64,000 bases of DNA from Ketobacter sp964016105 (lineage in GTDB: Bacteria > Pseudomonadota > Gammaproteobacteria > Pseudomonadales > Ketobacteraceae). The translations under genes were made by a program, and so were the position numbers. Where the stretch lies: positions 1 to 64,000 of the forward strand of contig CAXHEX010000006.1 in NCBI GenBank assembly GCA_964016105.1, read 5' to 3'. This document shows, in pieces, positions 16,628-24,674 of this stretch (position 1 is its first letter; each line of letters opens with the position of its first letter). The notes beneath the pieces are model-generated. The model was not told where the DNA came from. It saw only the letters and a program-made list of their open reading frames with translations, and did no database searches.

Positions 16628-17926
16628 TTACTTGCAAGCTTCGATGGCGGAAATGGCGTAATCTGAGGCCACCCTTTCTGCATAAATGACCGATGCTATT
16701 TTGTTATCGTCGTAGGCATTGATATAAGTCCAAACCACTTCGCCATCGGGTGTTACTTCAAAAACCCGCCCGGTATGGGTTTCTGTTATGAGCATATTTT
16801 GATTTTCTAGCACGTTTACGGTGCCCTGTTTAGGGGAGAAGAAGGGTGTTTCTTCACTGTTTTGGAAAGCTATGCGAACCTCGCCTCCCATGGGCACTTC
16901 TGGCTTAATCATTACGATACGGCTTCCACCAAAATGGCCTTTTTGCATCATGCCGTCGTTACGATTGTCGTACACTGCGATTTCCCCAGTATCAGTGAAG
17001 TCGGGGTCATGCTGTCGAACCCATGGACCGGTTTGAGACCACTTCACCTCCAATGTGTCGGGATCGAATATCACCACCAAATTGGGGTTTCTTATGGACA
17101 TCATCACGTCCCCGGCATCCAGGCCAGGGAATAAGTGAGCCCGCTTGCTATCGAGTACATCAACGTTGTTCAGGTGAGTGAAATCTCCACCGGTGGTGGG
17201 GTGAGGGGTGTGGCCTGCAAACACTTGGCCCCAAAGGTCATTTTTCTCAAAAACGTCGAGCACAGAGATTTCCCGTAGTAGGGTGCCCTTGTCATCCACT
17301 TGGATTACGGTGTCTTCCCAAAATGGTGCCTTCAAACCGGGGTACTTTTCCAGTTTTTTGTCGTGAAAATTTCTTGATGCCACCCAGTAGGTATTGTCCT
17401 CCGCGGCAAAGACAACGTGGTGGCCCATATAGGGAACAGTCCACTCAACTTCACCACAAACGTTCATTTTCACGAATATATAGTTGCTCACATTGAAAGC
17501 TACACCACCGTCAGGAAGCAGAGCAGCACCATGTATGTCGTAAAACCAGTTGTTAAAAGGTATTTGCTTACCTTTGATGTGTGTTTGGGTGGTGAGGATA
17601 TTTCCAATATCCGGTTTCCATTCGTGGATTAATTCACCGTCTGGTTTGATTAGTCGAAGACTTGGGGCGTTGTCAAAGAAGCCTGCCATGAATGTATTTC
17701 CAGGCTGGGTTTTGCCACTCTCGTTTATGGTGACCCCCGCTCCGTCATAGGTGCTGTCTCGGAGTTGATTGGTGGGTTTAATCTGCAGATACGCGTTATA
17801 GTCTTTCACCAGGGACTTGAGCGTGTTTTTTGCCTCCATTAGAGGGCTTGGGAAAAATGCGCCCACCGTGTAGGCCACTACCAGACAAATTACGAGGATG
17901 CGGAAAACGAGCCATTTGGACATCAT
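16628..17926 (-). CDS. arylsulfotransferase (ASST)-family beta-propeller protein
   Basis: This 432-residue protein has one N-terminal membrane anchor (about residues 5-24) and a periplasmic beta-propeller. Repeated blade-like motifs end in W: LIHEWKPD, VEWTVPYMGHHVVF, LEVKWSQTGPWVRQHDPDF and GEVVWTYINAY. FTHLNNVDVL and GGSRIVMIKP also fit the arylsulfotransferase/PQQ-like family. True ASST enzymes move sulfate between phenols in the periplasm without PAPS. I cannot confirm the catalytic histidine, so this may be a non-catalytic relative. It faces two rightward genes of which one is a PAPS sulfotransferase, which suggests a local sulfation theme. The start may be either of two adjacent ATGs. 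Confidence 0.75.
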   Translation of the reverse strand: MMSKWLVFRILVICLVVAYTVGAFFPSPLMEAKNTLKSLVKDYNAYLQIKPTNQLRDSTYDGAGVTINESGKTQPGNTFMAGFFDNAPSLRLIKPDGELIHEWKPDIGNILTTQTHIKGKQIPFNNWFYDIHGAALLPDGGVAFNVSNYIFVKMNVCGEVEWTVPYMGHHVVFAAEDNTYWVASRNFHDKKLEKYPGLKAPFWEDTVIQVDDKGTLLREISVLDVFEKNDLWGQVFAGHTPHPTTGGDFTHLNNVDVLDSKRAHLFPGLDAGDVMMSIRNPNLVVIFDPDTLEVKWSQTGPWVRQHDPDFTDTGEIAVYDNRNDGMMQKGHFGGSRIVMIKPEVPMGGEVRIAFQNSEETPFFSPKQGTVNVLENQNMLITETHTGRVFEVTPDGEVVWTYINAYDDNKIASVIYAERVASDYAISAIEACK

Positions 17927-18461
17927 TAAGCCTTAACTTGCGAGTTTGAGATATGACAGTTAGCGGTGCTCAGAAGCTCCTAAGGTGGCAGGATAATAGC
18001 AGTTTTGGCTTAGATTGATCAATCAGCCCATTTCAGTCGCCAATCCAGGGTAAGGGTGTTTTGGTCTGGATACAGAGGTGGGGTTGTAAGCTTTGTTTAT
18101 CACTTTGTATGGTGGAGCGGTATTTTTTTAGAATGTGTTCTAGTTGATTACATGACCTCACCAAAGTGAGATACCTCACAAACATAAGAATGCTGAAATA
18201 AACAATATGGAACAGAATCTATTATTAAACTTCAGGTCTTCTTGTTGCTGCGGTAAATGCCCCTTAACTTTATGATTTGTATGTGAAAAAATATCCAAGC
18301 CAGTGTTTAGGTATGGCTGTTACTGGATCTTGGGCGCGCTCGCCTGAGGTCTGCTAGAGTTTATGATGTTGCGACCGTCATGTTAGAGTATTATGCTCAC
18401 GCGCTCTTGTTTTAAGTTGTTTTTCTGATTATTTAGTTTGAACCAAGAAGGTAGTCATTTT
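17927..18461. other. intergenic region with alternating CTCAC/GTGAG sites
   Basis: This stretch of about 530 bases between divergent genes has no supported gene. At 18157-18179 there are three half-sites in alternating orientation with constant 4-base gaps: CTCAC (18157-18161), GTGAG (18166-18170) and CTCAC (18175-18179). They may be an operator for one or both flanking units. An AT-rich promoter-like stretch lies close to the small-protein start. Confidence 0.45.
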
Positions 18462-18680
18462 ATGAAATCAAATATTTTGTTTGTGATAGGAATGCTTCTA
18501 GCTGGTTCTGCTCACGCCTACATAGGCCCTGGGGCAGGGTTAGGTGCGATTGCCACACTAATAGCGGTGGTGCTCGGTCTTATCCTGATTTTAGTGGGCT
18601 TTGTCTGGTTTCCCCTGAAAAGATATCTAAAGAACAAGCGTCAGGGTGGATCGGCATCGGGCGAAAGCGAGAATGATTGA
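18462..18680 (+). CDS. small YIGPGAG membrane protein
   Basis: This 72-residue protein has a hydrophobic N-terminus resembling a cleavable signal (residues 1-18, ending SAHA). The motif YIGPGAGLGAI follows, then a long transmembrane helix, a basic stop (KRYLKNKRQ) and a polar tail. YIGPGAG small proteins recur next to sulfotransferase and alkaline-phosphatase-like genes, but I know no function. The start is the ATG at 18462, with GAAGGTAG about nine bases upstream; a TTG at 18438 is less likely. Its stop codon overlaps the start of the sulfotransferase gene by eight bases, so the two are translationally coupled. Confidence 0.75.
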   Translation: MKSNILFVIGMLLAGSAHAYIGPGAGLGAIATLIAVVLGLILILVGFVWFPLKRYLKNKRQGGSASGESEND

Positions 18681-20112
18681 ATATTCCATTGCAATACTGG
18701 CCACCCTAAGCTTTGCTGTAACATTTTATATCACCAAAATAGTAGCCGTTTCACAGACCACCATCGGGTCTGCTAACAAGGGCGTCGTTTCAATGTTTGA
18801 TAACGAACTGGACGACGACCAAAAAGAAGCTGCTATTAGAAAAGCCGGAATCGAACTGATTTTGGGAGGATTTCAAATTCTCTGGCGGGTCTTGGTTTGC
18901 CTGTTGGCGGCCGCTGCGCCCATTTACATCGCCCACTGGACTCAGTTTATGTCCGCAGACGTGGTGATCGATGTGTTGATGAGTTGGGAATTCATCGTCG
19001 GGGCCAGTGTCGCTATTATTGCCATTGTCTGGTTATTGAAACCAAAAGCAAGCGATGGAAAATCCCTTCAGGGCAACAGCTACAGCTTGCCAGATCGCTT
19101 GTTACACATGTTCGCGTTTTCTTCCCCTGCCGTGCAGCGCAAGGTATCCAAGCTGGAACAACGATTTTTCAGCAAAAAACTGAATGCAGTATCTGAGAAT
19201 TCACCCATATTTATCACCTCCTTGGCTCGAGGTGGCACTACAGCACTTCTTAATGCCTTGAGTGATGTGCCGGGGTTGGTGACCTATCGTTATCGTGATA
19301 TGCCATTTATAACGGCTCCACTGCTTTGGGCCAAATTCAGCGGTCCTGTGAAGCGCAATGTAAAACGGCAGAAACGGGCCCATGGAGATGGCTTGGAAAT
19401 CGATTTGGATAGCCCTGAAGCTTTCGATGAGATCTATTGGAAACTCTACTGGCCAGAAAAATACACCAAAAAGTCCATTAAGTTATGGACCAATGACGAC
19501 ATGAATTCCGAAGCCAAGTCGGCCATGGAACAGTCGTTTCGTGCATTGTCGGCCTTAAGAGGGGCCAGCGATAGCCGCTACCTCTCTAAGAACAATGCCA
19601 ATGTGGCACGTCTTCCGCTTCTTAAGTCCATGTTCCCCACCTCTAAAATTGTGATTCCCGTGCGCCACCCACTGGCCCATGCTGCTTCACTATTAAGACA
19701 GCACAATAATTTTCTAAAGCAGCAAACGGAAGACGACTTTGTACGCCGTTACATGAAAGATATTGGTCACTTGGAATTTGGTCTGATTCATTCGCCCATC
19801 GGCTTTGATGGCTTTGACGTGGACGCTTATCCAAAAGAATCACCCAATTATTGGTTGAGTTATTGGATAGCTGCATTCCAAGAGGTGAAGCACCATACAG
19901 GTAATTGTTTTCTGGTTAATCAGGATCAGCTGCGGCAAGATCCCAACAGAATAATGGCTGACTTGGGCCAGTATTTGGGACTGGACATTGGTTCCACGGA
20001 TTTCAGCAGTTACTTTCTGTCTCGACCTGATAAGGTGGACGCGTCGGTTTTTGATCCCGAATTGGTGAAAGTTGCTGAGGAATTGTACAGTTCTCTCTCA
20101 GCTAACCCATAA
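18673..20112 (+). CDS. multi-pass membrane protein with C-terminal sulfotransferase domain
   Basis: This 479-residue protein has three N-terminal transmembrane helices (about 3-25, 63-88 and 105-125). A cytoplasmic sulfotransferase domain follows. The PAPS 5'-phosphosulfate loop is IFITSLARGGTTALLNAL, with R186-GGTT-190. KIVIPVRHPLAHAASLLRQ matches the 3'-phosphate segment. The start ATG overlaps the small-protein stop by eight bases and lacks a clear ribosome-binding site, which fits coupled translation. The fusion to three membrane helices suggests a lipid or membrane-bound glycan as acceptor. The domain call is good and the substrate is unknown. Confidence 0.85.
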   Translation: MIEYSIAILATLSFAVTFYITKIVAVSQTTIGSANKGVVSMFDNELDDDQKEAAIRKAGIELILGGFQILWRVLVCLLAAAAPIYIAHWTQFMSADVVIDVLMSWEFIVGASVAIIAIVWLLKPKASDGKSLQGNSYSLPDRLLHMFAFSSPAVQRKVSKLEQRFFSKKLNAVSENSPIFITSLARGGTTALLNALSDVPGLVTYRYRDMPFITAPLLWAKFSGPVKRNVKRQKRAHGDGLEIDLDSPEAFDEIYWKLYWPEKYTKKSIKLWTNDDMNSEAKSAMEQSFRALSALRGASDSRYLSKNNANVARLPLLKSMFPTSKIVIPVRHPLAHAASLLRQHNNFLKQQTEDDFVRRYMKDIGHLEFGLIHSPIGFDGFDVDAYPKESPNYWLSYWIAAFQEVKHHTGNCFLVNQDQLRQDPNRIMADLGQYLGLDIGSTDFSSYFLSRPDKVDASVFDPELVKVAEELYSSLSANP

Positions 20113-20305
20113 TCAGTTAACCCATAAAAAGTCGCCACCGAGTTTCACTATCACTGTCAGCCATCTCTATCTTCCAGTGAACACCCATAAGTAATGCCTC
20201 CTTAGACGTTTTTTCTACGGAGGTGCTTGCCGCACGTCATTGTTGTAAATGCACCGAGTTAGTTATTGTGGTTATTACACACAATTCACTGGTTGCCTAT
20301 GCACA

Positions 20306-23002
20306 ATGACTGAAATATCTCAGGTATTAACATCTCCCCATAGCCACAGCGGTGAGCAGGTCTTGCTGGCTCTTGAGAGCAGTGAAAGGGGCTTGGCTGC
20401 TGCCTTGGTGGAACAGCGATTACAGCAGTATGGCCATAATCAGTTGCCGCAAGCGGCGCCTACCCCAGTCTGGAAACGGTTTCTGCTGCAATTTAACAAT
20501 GTACTTATTTACGTTCTGCTTGTCAGTGCATTGATAAGTATTGCTTTGGGGCACTATGTTGATAGTGGTGTCATTTTCGCTGTGGTGGTGGTGAATGCCA
20601 TTGTGGGTTTTGTGCAAGAAGGCAAAGCCGAAGCGGCTCTAAGGGCCATCATGTCCATGACCAAAACCCACTGTATGGTGGTGCGCAGTGGTGTTTTGGA
20701 AAGCATTGATAGTACTGAGCTGGTACCCGGAGACGTGGTTATGTTGCAAGCCGGAGATCGAGTACCAGCGGATATGCGTCTGTTTTATTGTAAGGACCTG
20801 CGTTGCGATGAATCTGCCCTCACCGGGGAATCACAGCCCGTGAGTAAGCATTTCGAACCAGTGCAAGCGGAAGTCGTATTAGCCGAACGCAAATCCATGG
20901 CCTACATGGGTACCATGGTTACCTACGGTATAGCCCGTGGAGTGGTTTGTTGCACCGGATTGAAAACAGAAATTGGTGCCATTAGTGATTTAGTGCAACA
21001 CGCGGTATTGCCGCAAACACCTTTGCAAAAACAGCTCAAGAAATTTGCACAGCAACTCAGTGTAGGGATTCTGATAGTCTCTGTTTTTGCCATGTTATTT
21101 GGCGTTCTGTTTCGAGGTTACAGTTTATCGGAAATGTTTCAGGCGGCCATTGGTATCGCAGTGGCATCGATCCCAGAAGGGTTGCCAGCGGTAGTCACCA
21201 TTGCCTTGGCCATTGGCGTGCAAATTATGGCCCGAAGCCGAGCACTGGTCAGAAGACTGCCCAGTGTGGAGGTGTTGGGTTCAGTAGACATTATTTGCTC
21301 TGATAAAACCGGCACCCTCACCACCAATGCCATGACTGCCCGCGGTTTGGTTTTAAGCGATTCCACTTATGGCATTAGTGGCGAAGGTTACGCTCCCGAA
21401 GGCGCTATCTATAATTTCTCTACCAATGAAACTGTTGAGTTGGGTCATGATGACCGAATTACTCAGGCCTGCTTGATTGCGATTTTGTGTAACGATGCCA
21501 ATGTGGCAGAAAATCAGGACGGCTGGCAGCTGGCGGGCGACCCCACTGAGGGGGCGCTGCTGGTTATGGGCTTAAAGCATGGTATGAGTCACAGTACGGT
21601 CCTTTCCGATTGGACCCGGGTCGACGAGCTACCTTTCGAAACCGAGCGGCGTTATATGGCCACACTCCATCATGACTGTGAAGGTGTTGAGTTGCTGGCG
21701 GTTAAGGGGGCCCCCGATCGGATTTTGTCGTTTTGCGAAAATCAGCTGGGTAGAGGGGGAGTGGAGCCGTTACAAGCCGATCATTGGAAAACCCAAATGG
21801 AGCACTTTGCAGATCAGGGTATGAGAGTGATGGCGTTGGCTCAACGGGTCTCTGGTACTGCGATGCCGGTATTATCAAACCAAGTAGTGGAAAATGGATT
21901 GATTATGGTGGCATTGGTGGGTATTAGCGATCCACCCCGACCCGAGGCCATCTCCAGTATTCAGCAATGCCATGGAGCTGGCATTCGGGTAAAAATGATT
22001 ACCGGTGACAGTCCCGTTACGGCAAAAGCCATTGGCACCGAGTTGGGATTAGTCAGCAATAAAGTTTTCACCGGTTCGGATCTGGATGGCATGAGCCAAC
22101 AACAGTTCCAAGACGTGGTTGAACAATACGACATCTTTGCCCGGACCAGTCCGGCCAACAAACTCCAGTTGGTTCAGGCATTACAGCAGCGGCAACACGT
22201 GGTGGCAATGACGGGGGATGGCGTCAATGATGCACCGGCATTGCGGCAGGCGGATATTGGCGTGGCAATGGGAATGAAAGGTACCGACGCCGCTAAAGAA
22301 GCGGCGGATATTGTGCTCACGGACGATAACTTTTCAACCATCGCTGCAGCGGTTAAAGAAGGGCGCACGGTTTACGACAATATCGTTAAATCCATCTTGT
22401 TTATATTGCCCACAAATCTAGCTGAAGCGACGGTGATTATCGTGGCAATCTTATTCGGTGTGACTTTGCCCATTACCCCTGCGCAAATTCTGTGGGTGAA
22501 TATGATCACAGCCATAACATTGGCGCTGGCGTTGTCTTTCGAACCGTCAGAGCCCAATATCATGGGGCGACCTCCACGGAGTACCAACCAGGGTTTGATA
22601 ACTGGTGCTTTGTTAACCAGGATGGTGTTGGTGGGGTTATGCGCGGCAGCAGTGGTGTTTTTGCTGTTTCAGTACTTCATGGATCGAGGGGCAACCATAG
22701 AGCTTGCCAGAACAGTTGCGGTAAATACCCTGGTTATGGCGGAGGCGGTCTATTTACTCAATTGTCGTTTCTTACAACAAACCGTTTTTTCAGCGCAGTT
22801 GCTAAAAGGCGGATTGCCCGTGTTGGTTGCCATTGTGGTTGTGATGCTGTTTCAGCTTGTTTTTACCTACTTGCCGGTTTCCCAAAAACTGTTTGGGCTT
22901 GAGTCCATGGCCGCCCAGGACTGGCTGCTTATCTTAGTGGTTTGTCTACCCATTTTACTGATGGTGGAATTGGAAAAGTTTGTTTGGCGCCAGCGGGGCT
23001 AA
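20306..23002 (+). CDS. P-type cation-transporting ATPase, Ca2+-ATPase-like (P2A)
   Basis: This 898-residue inner-membrane pump has an N-terminal cation ATPase domain (about 10-75) and ten predicted helices. The actuator motif is SALTGESQPVSK. M4 is SIPEGLPAVVTIALAIGVQ, the PEGLP calcium-site signature. The phosphorylation motif is CSDKTGTLT, with Asp333. The hinge is MTGDGVNDAPALRQADIGVAMG, followed by M5 NLAEATVII and M6 ILWVNMITAITLALAL. The M4-M6 residues place it with SERCA/PMCA-like bacterial pumps that export Ca2+, rather than heavy-metal pumps. I choose the ATG at 20306 (MTEISQ) to match family starts; a frame from 20249 adds 19 atypical residues. It appears monocistronic. Confidence 0.92.
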   Translation: MTEISQVLTSPHSHSGEQVLLALESSERGLAAALVEQRLQQYGHNQLPQAAPTPVWKRFLLQFNNVLIYVLLVSALISIALGHYVDSGVIFAVVVVNAIVGFVQEGKAEAALRAIMSMTKTHCMVVRSGVLESIDSTELVPGDVVMLQAGDRVPADMRLFYCKDLRCDESALTGESQPVSKHFEPVQAEVVLAERKSMAYMGTMVTYGIARGVVCCTGLKTEIGAISDLVQHAVLPQTPLQKQLKKFAQQLSVGILIVSVFAMLFGVLFRGYSLSEMFQAAIGIAVASIPEGLPAVVTIALAIGVQIMARSRALVRRLPSVEVLGSVDIICSDKTGTLTTNAMTARGLVLSDSTYGISGEGYAPEGAIYNFSTNETVELGHDDRITQACLIAILCNDANVAENQDGWQLAGDPTEGALLVMGLKHGMSHSTVLSDWTRVDELPFETERRYMATLHHDCEGVELLAVKGAPDRILSFCENQLGRGGVEPLQADHWKTQMEHFADQGMRVMALAQRVSGTAMPVLSNQVVENGLIMVALVGISDPPRPEAISSIQQCHGAGIRVKMITGDSPVTAKAIGTELGLVSNKVFTGSDLDGMSQQQFQDVVEQYDIFARTSPANKLQLVQALQQRQHVVAMTGDGVNDAPALRQADIGVAMGMKGTDAAKEAADIVLTDDNFSTIAAAVKEGRTVYDNIVKSILFILPTNLAEATVIIVAILFGVTLPITPAQILWVNMITAITLALALSFEPSEPNIMGRPPRSTNQGLITGALLTRMVLVGLCAAAVVFLLFQYFMDRGATIELARTVAVNTLVMAEAVYLLNCRFLQQTVFSAQLLKGGLPVLVAIVVVMLFQLVFTYLPVSQKLFGLESMAAQDWLLILVVCLPILLMVELEKFVWRQRG

Positions 23003-23077
23003 TGGCGGATCGCACATGATTACCTAAAGTTGGCTTTTAACCTCTTTTGTCTACACTGACTGTAGCAGGAGGGCGTT

Positions 23078-23914
23078 ATGAGCACACAAGCAGTAGTTGA
23101 GCAAAAAACAGACAAGGATGCACCAGATAATCAAATTTCAGGCAGTTACCTCACGTTCAAAAGCGATAGGGCCAGCTACGCCATCCCGGTGCGTCGAATT
23201 GTTTATATAACCTCTCTGGATGCCATTGATACCTGCAACGTCCCCAGTACCAGCCATCAAACTAATCGGGTATTTACTTTCCAGGATCAGCAAATACCTC
23301 TTTATACTTTTTGTCAGTTGGTAGGAAGTCAATCCCAAGTTAAGGAAAGCGCTGACTTGATCGAGATGTTGGCACAACGGCGCCAGGACCATGTTGATTG
23401 GATGGATGCCTTAGAGCACAGCATTGTTACCGATGAGCCTTTCACCAAAGCCACCGATCCTCACAAATGTGCATTCGGTAAATGGTATGACCAATACGAA
23501 TCCAGTGACGACCAACTAAACGAAATTATGGAAAAGTTTGATGAGCCTCATAAACGGATTCATTCGTTGGCGGAACAGCTGTTGGATATGGCCGCAAACC
23601 AGCAGAAGGAGGAGGCCATAGAAACCCTCAATAGAGAAAAGCACTCCACGCTCAAGTTGTTGATGAATCTGTTTGCTCAAGCCAGTACACGGCTAGAAGA
23701 TTTATTGCGCCCAGTGGTTGTGATTGTGCAGACCTCCAAAAAGGTAGCGGCATTGGAATTGGATAGCATTGAGGGAATTATAGATTTCTCAGAGCGCCAG
23801 TGGATGCCAGAAAAAGGATTGGATTCAGCCTGTCAAAATTACGATGGTTTTTTTCAGCAGGAAGATGGTAGTTTGTTCATCAGATTGAATTTGGATGAGC
23901 TAATGGGTTGTTGA
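23078..23914 (+). CDS. CheW-like scaffold interrupted by a CZB zinc-binding domain
   Basis: This cytoplasmic protein of 278 residues has three parts. Residues about 22-85 form the first half of a CheW fold (YLTFKSDRASYAIPVRRIVYIT ... IPLYTFCQLVG). Residues about 105-190 form a chemoreceptor zinc-binding (CZB) domain with DALEHSIV, the signature DPHKCAFGKWY (Cys131) and DEPHKRIHSLAEQL. Residues about 210-278 restore the second CheW half (RPVVVIVQTSKKVAALELDSIEGIIDF ... SLFIRLNLDEL). CZB domains bind zinc through three His and one Cys and respond to zinc or hypochlorite. The result would be a CheW adaptor whose coupling is gated by zinc or oxidants (inference). The ribosome-binding site is AGGAGG. 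No che operon is nearby. Confidence 0.85.
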   Translation: MSTQAVVEQKTDKDAPDNQISGSYLTFKSDRASYAIPVRRIVYITSLDAIDTCNVPSTSHQTNRVFTFQDQQIPLYTFCQLVGSQSQVKESADLIEMLAQRRQDHVDWMDALEHSIVTDEPFTKATDPHKCAFGKWYDQYESSDDQLNEIMEKFDEPHKRIHSLAEQLLDMAANQQKEEAIETLNREKHSTLKLLMNLFAQASTRLEDLLRPVVVIVQTSKKVAALELDSIEGIIDFSERQWMPEKGLDSACQNYDGFFQQEDGSLFIRLNLDELMGC

Positions 23915-23921
23915 CACCCAT

Positions 23922-24488
23922 CTAATGGGATTGGTCCACAATGGCCTGAACGGAATCCGCAAACCAATCAGTCAGCTTTTCATTTCCCCCTTCCACATCT
24001 TTTAAAAAAGGAAGGTTCTTGGTGTGAAAAATAAAGCCGATGGACAGCAGGTGGATCTGCACTGCACGCACTTGCGGATCCGGCGCGCCTAGCCAGTTTG
24101 CCAAATCCTTCATGGCATATTCTTTGGTCACTCTAATGGAAATTTCGCGGGCTTCCGGATCTGCGGAAGAGAGCATGATCATGGAGGGTACGGTGGTCAC
24201 ATGATCTATGCTGGTGAACAGATTCGCCAGAAACTCGCCAAAATTTTTCCTGGGGAATACGGAGAGGGCGCTAGGGCTCATTGCCTCCACCAGGGCCGAT
24301 TCGTATAAACCCGCCTTCGACCCAAAATAGTTCAGCAACATGGTAGAGCTCACATCCGCAGATGCGGCGATTTCGCGTATTCCCACGATGGGGTAGCCGC
24401 GTTGGGAGAACAGGGATTGCGCTGATTTGATTAATCTGGACTTGGTCTCGGCTGCATTTCGCCGTTTGGGAGTGGGGGGTGATTTCAT
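23922..24488 (-). CDS. TetR-family transcriptional regulator
   Basis: This 188-residue regulator has the usual N-terminal helix-turn-helix: AETKSRLIKSAQSLFSQRGYPIVGIREIAASADVSSTMLLNYFGSKAGLYESAL. A helical ligand and dimer domain follows. Its N-terminus is basic (KRRNAAETKSR). It is divergent from a lipoprotein carboxylesterase gene, and between them lies an array of four 15-bp palindromic units, the expected operator. It probably represses the esterase and perhaps the two downstream quinoprotein-like genes until a ligand binds. The ligand is unknown. The start lacks a clear ribosome-binding site. Confidence 0.92.
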   Translation of the reverse strand: MKSPPTPKRRNAAETKSRLIKSAQSLFSQRGYPIVGIREIAASADVSSTMLLNYFGSKAGLYESALVEAMSPSALSVFPRKNFGEFLANLFTSIDHVTTVPSMIMLSSADPEAREISIRVTKEYAMKDLANWLGAPDPQVRAVQIHLLSIGFIFHTKNLPFLKDVEGGNEKLTDWFADSVQAIVDQSH

Positions 24489-24545
24489 GCCAAGGAGTAT
24501 ACGTTAATCAGGCACTTGCAGCCATAGAGCTCAGTAATAGACAAG

Positions 24546-24605
24546 TTACCACTTGATAAGTTATCGGTCGGTAAGTTACCATTCGATAAGTTATCAAGTG
24601 GTAAG
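24546..24605. promoter_or_regulatory. four-unit tandem palindromic operator array
   Basis: Four consecutive 15-bp units follow the pattern TTAYC-N4-GRTAA-G: 24546-24560, 24561-24575, 24576-24590 and 24591-24605. Units 1 and 4 are perfect reverse complements over 14 bases. The junctions form exact 11-bp palindromes (GATAAGTTATC, GGTAAGTTACC, GATAAGTTATC). The array fills the gap between divergent tetR and esterase genes and is probably a cooperative TetR operator. Confidence 0.8.
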
Positions 24606-24674
24606 TTGTTTGGTAGCAATTTGCCCTGTAGTTAGGTAATCACAAAATAATAATAAATGAGAGAGTTTGCACCC

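Noticed and set aside
24546..24605. possible CRISPR-like repeat array
   Set aside because: Units are contiguous with no spacers, palindromic and only 15 bases long; an operator array explains them better.
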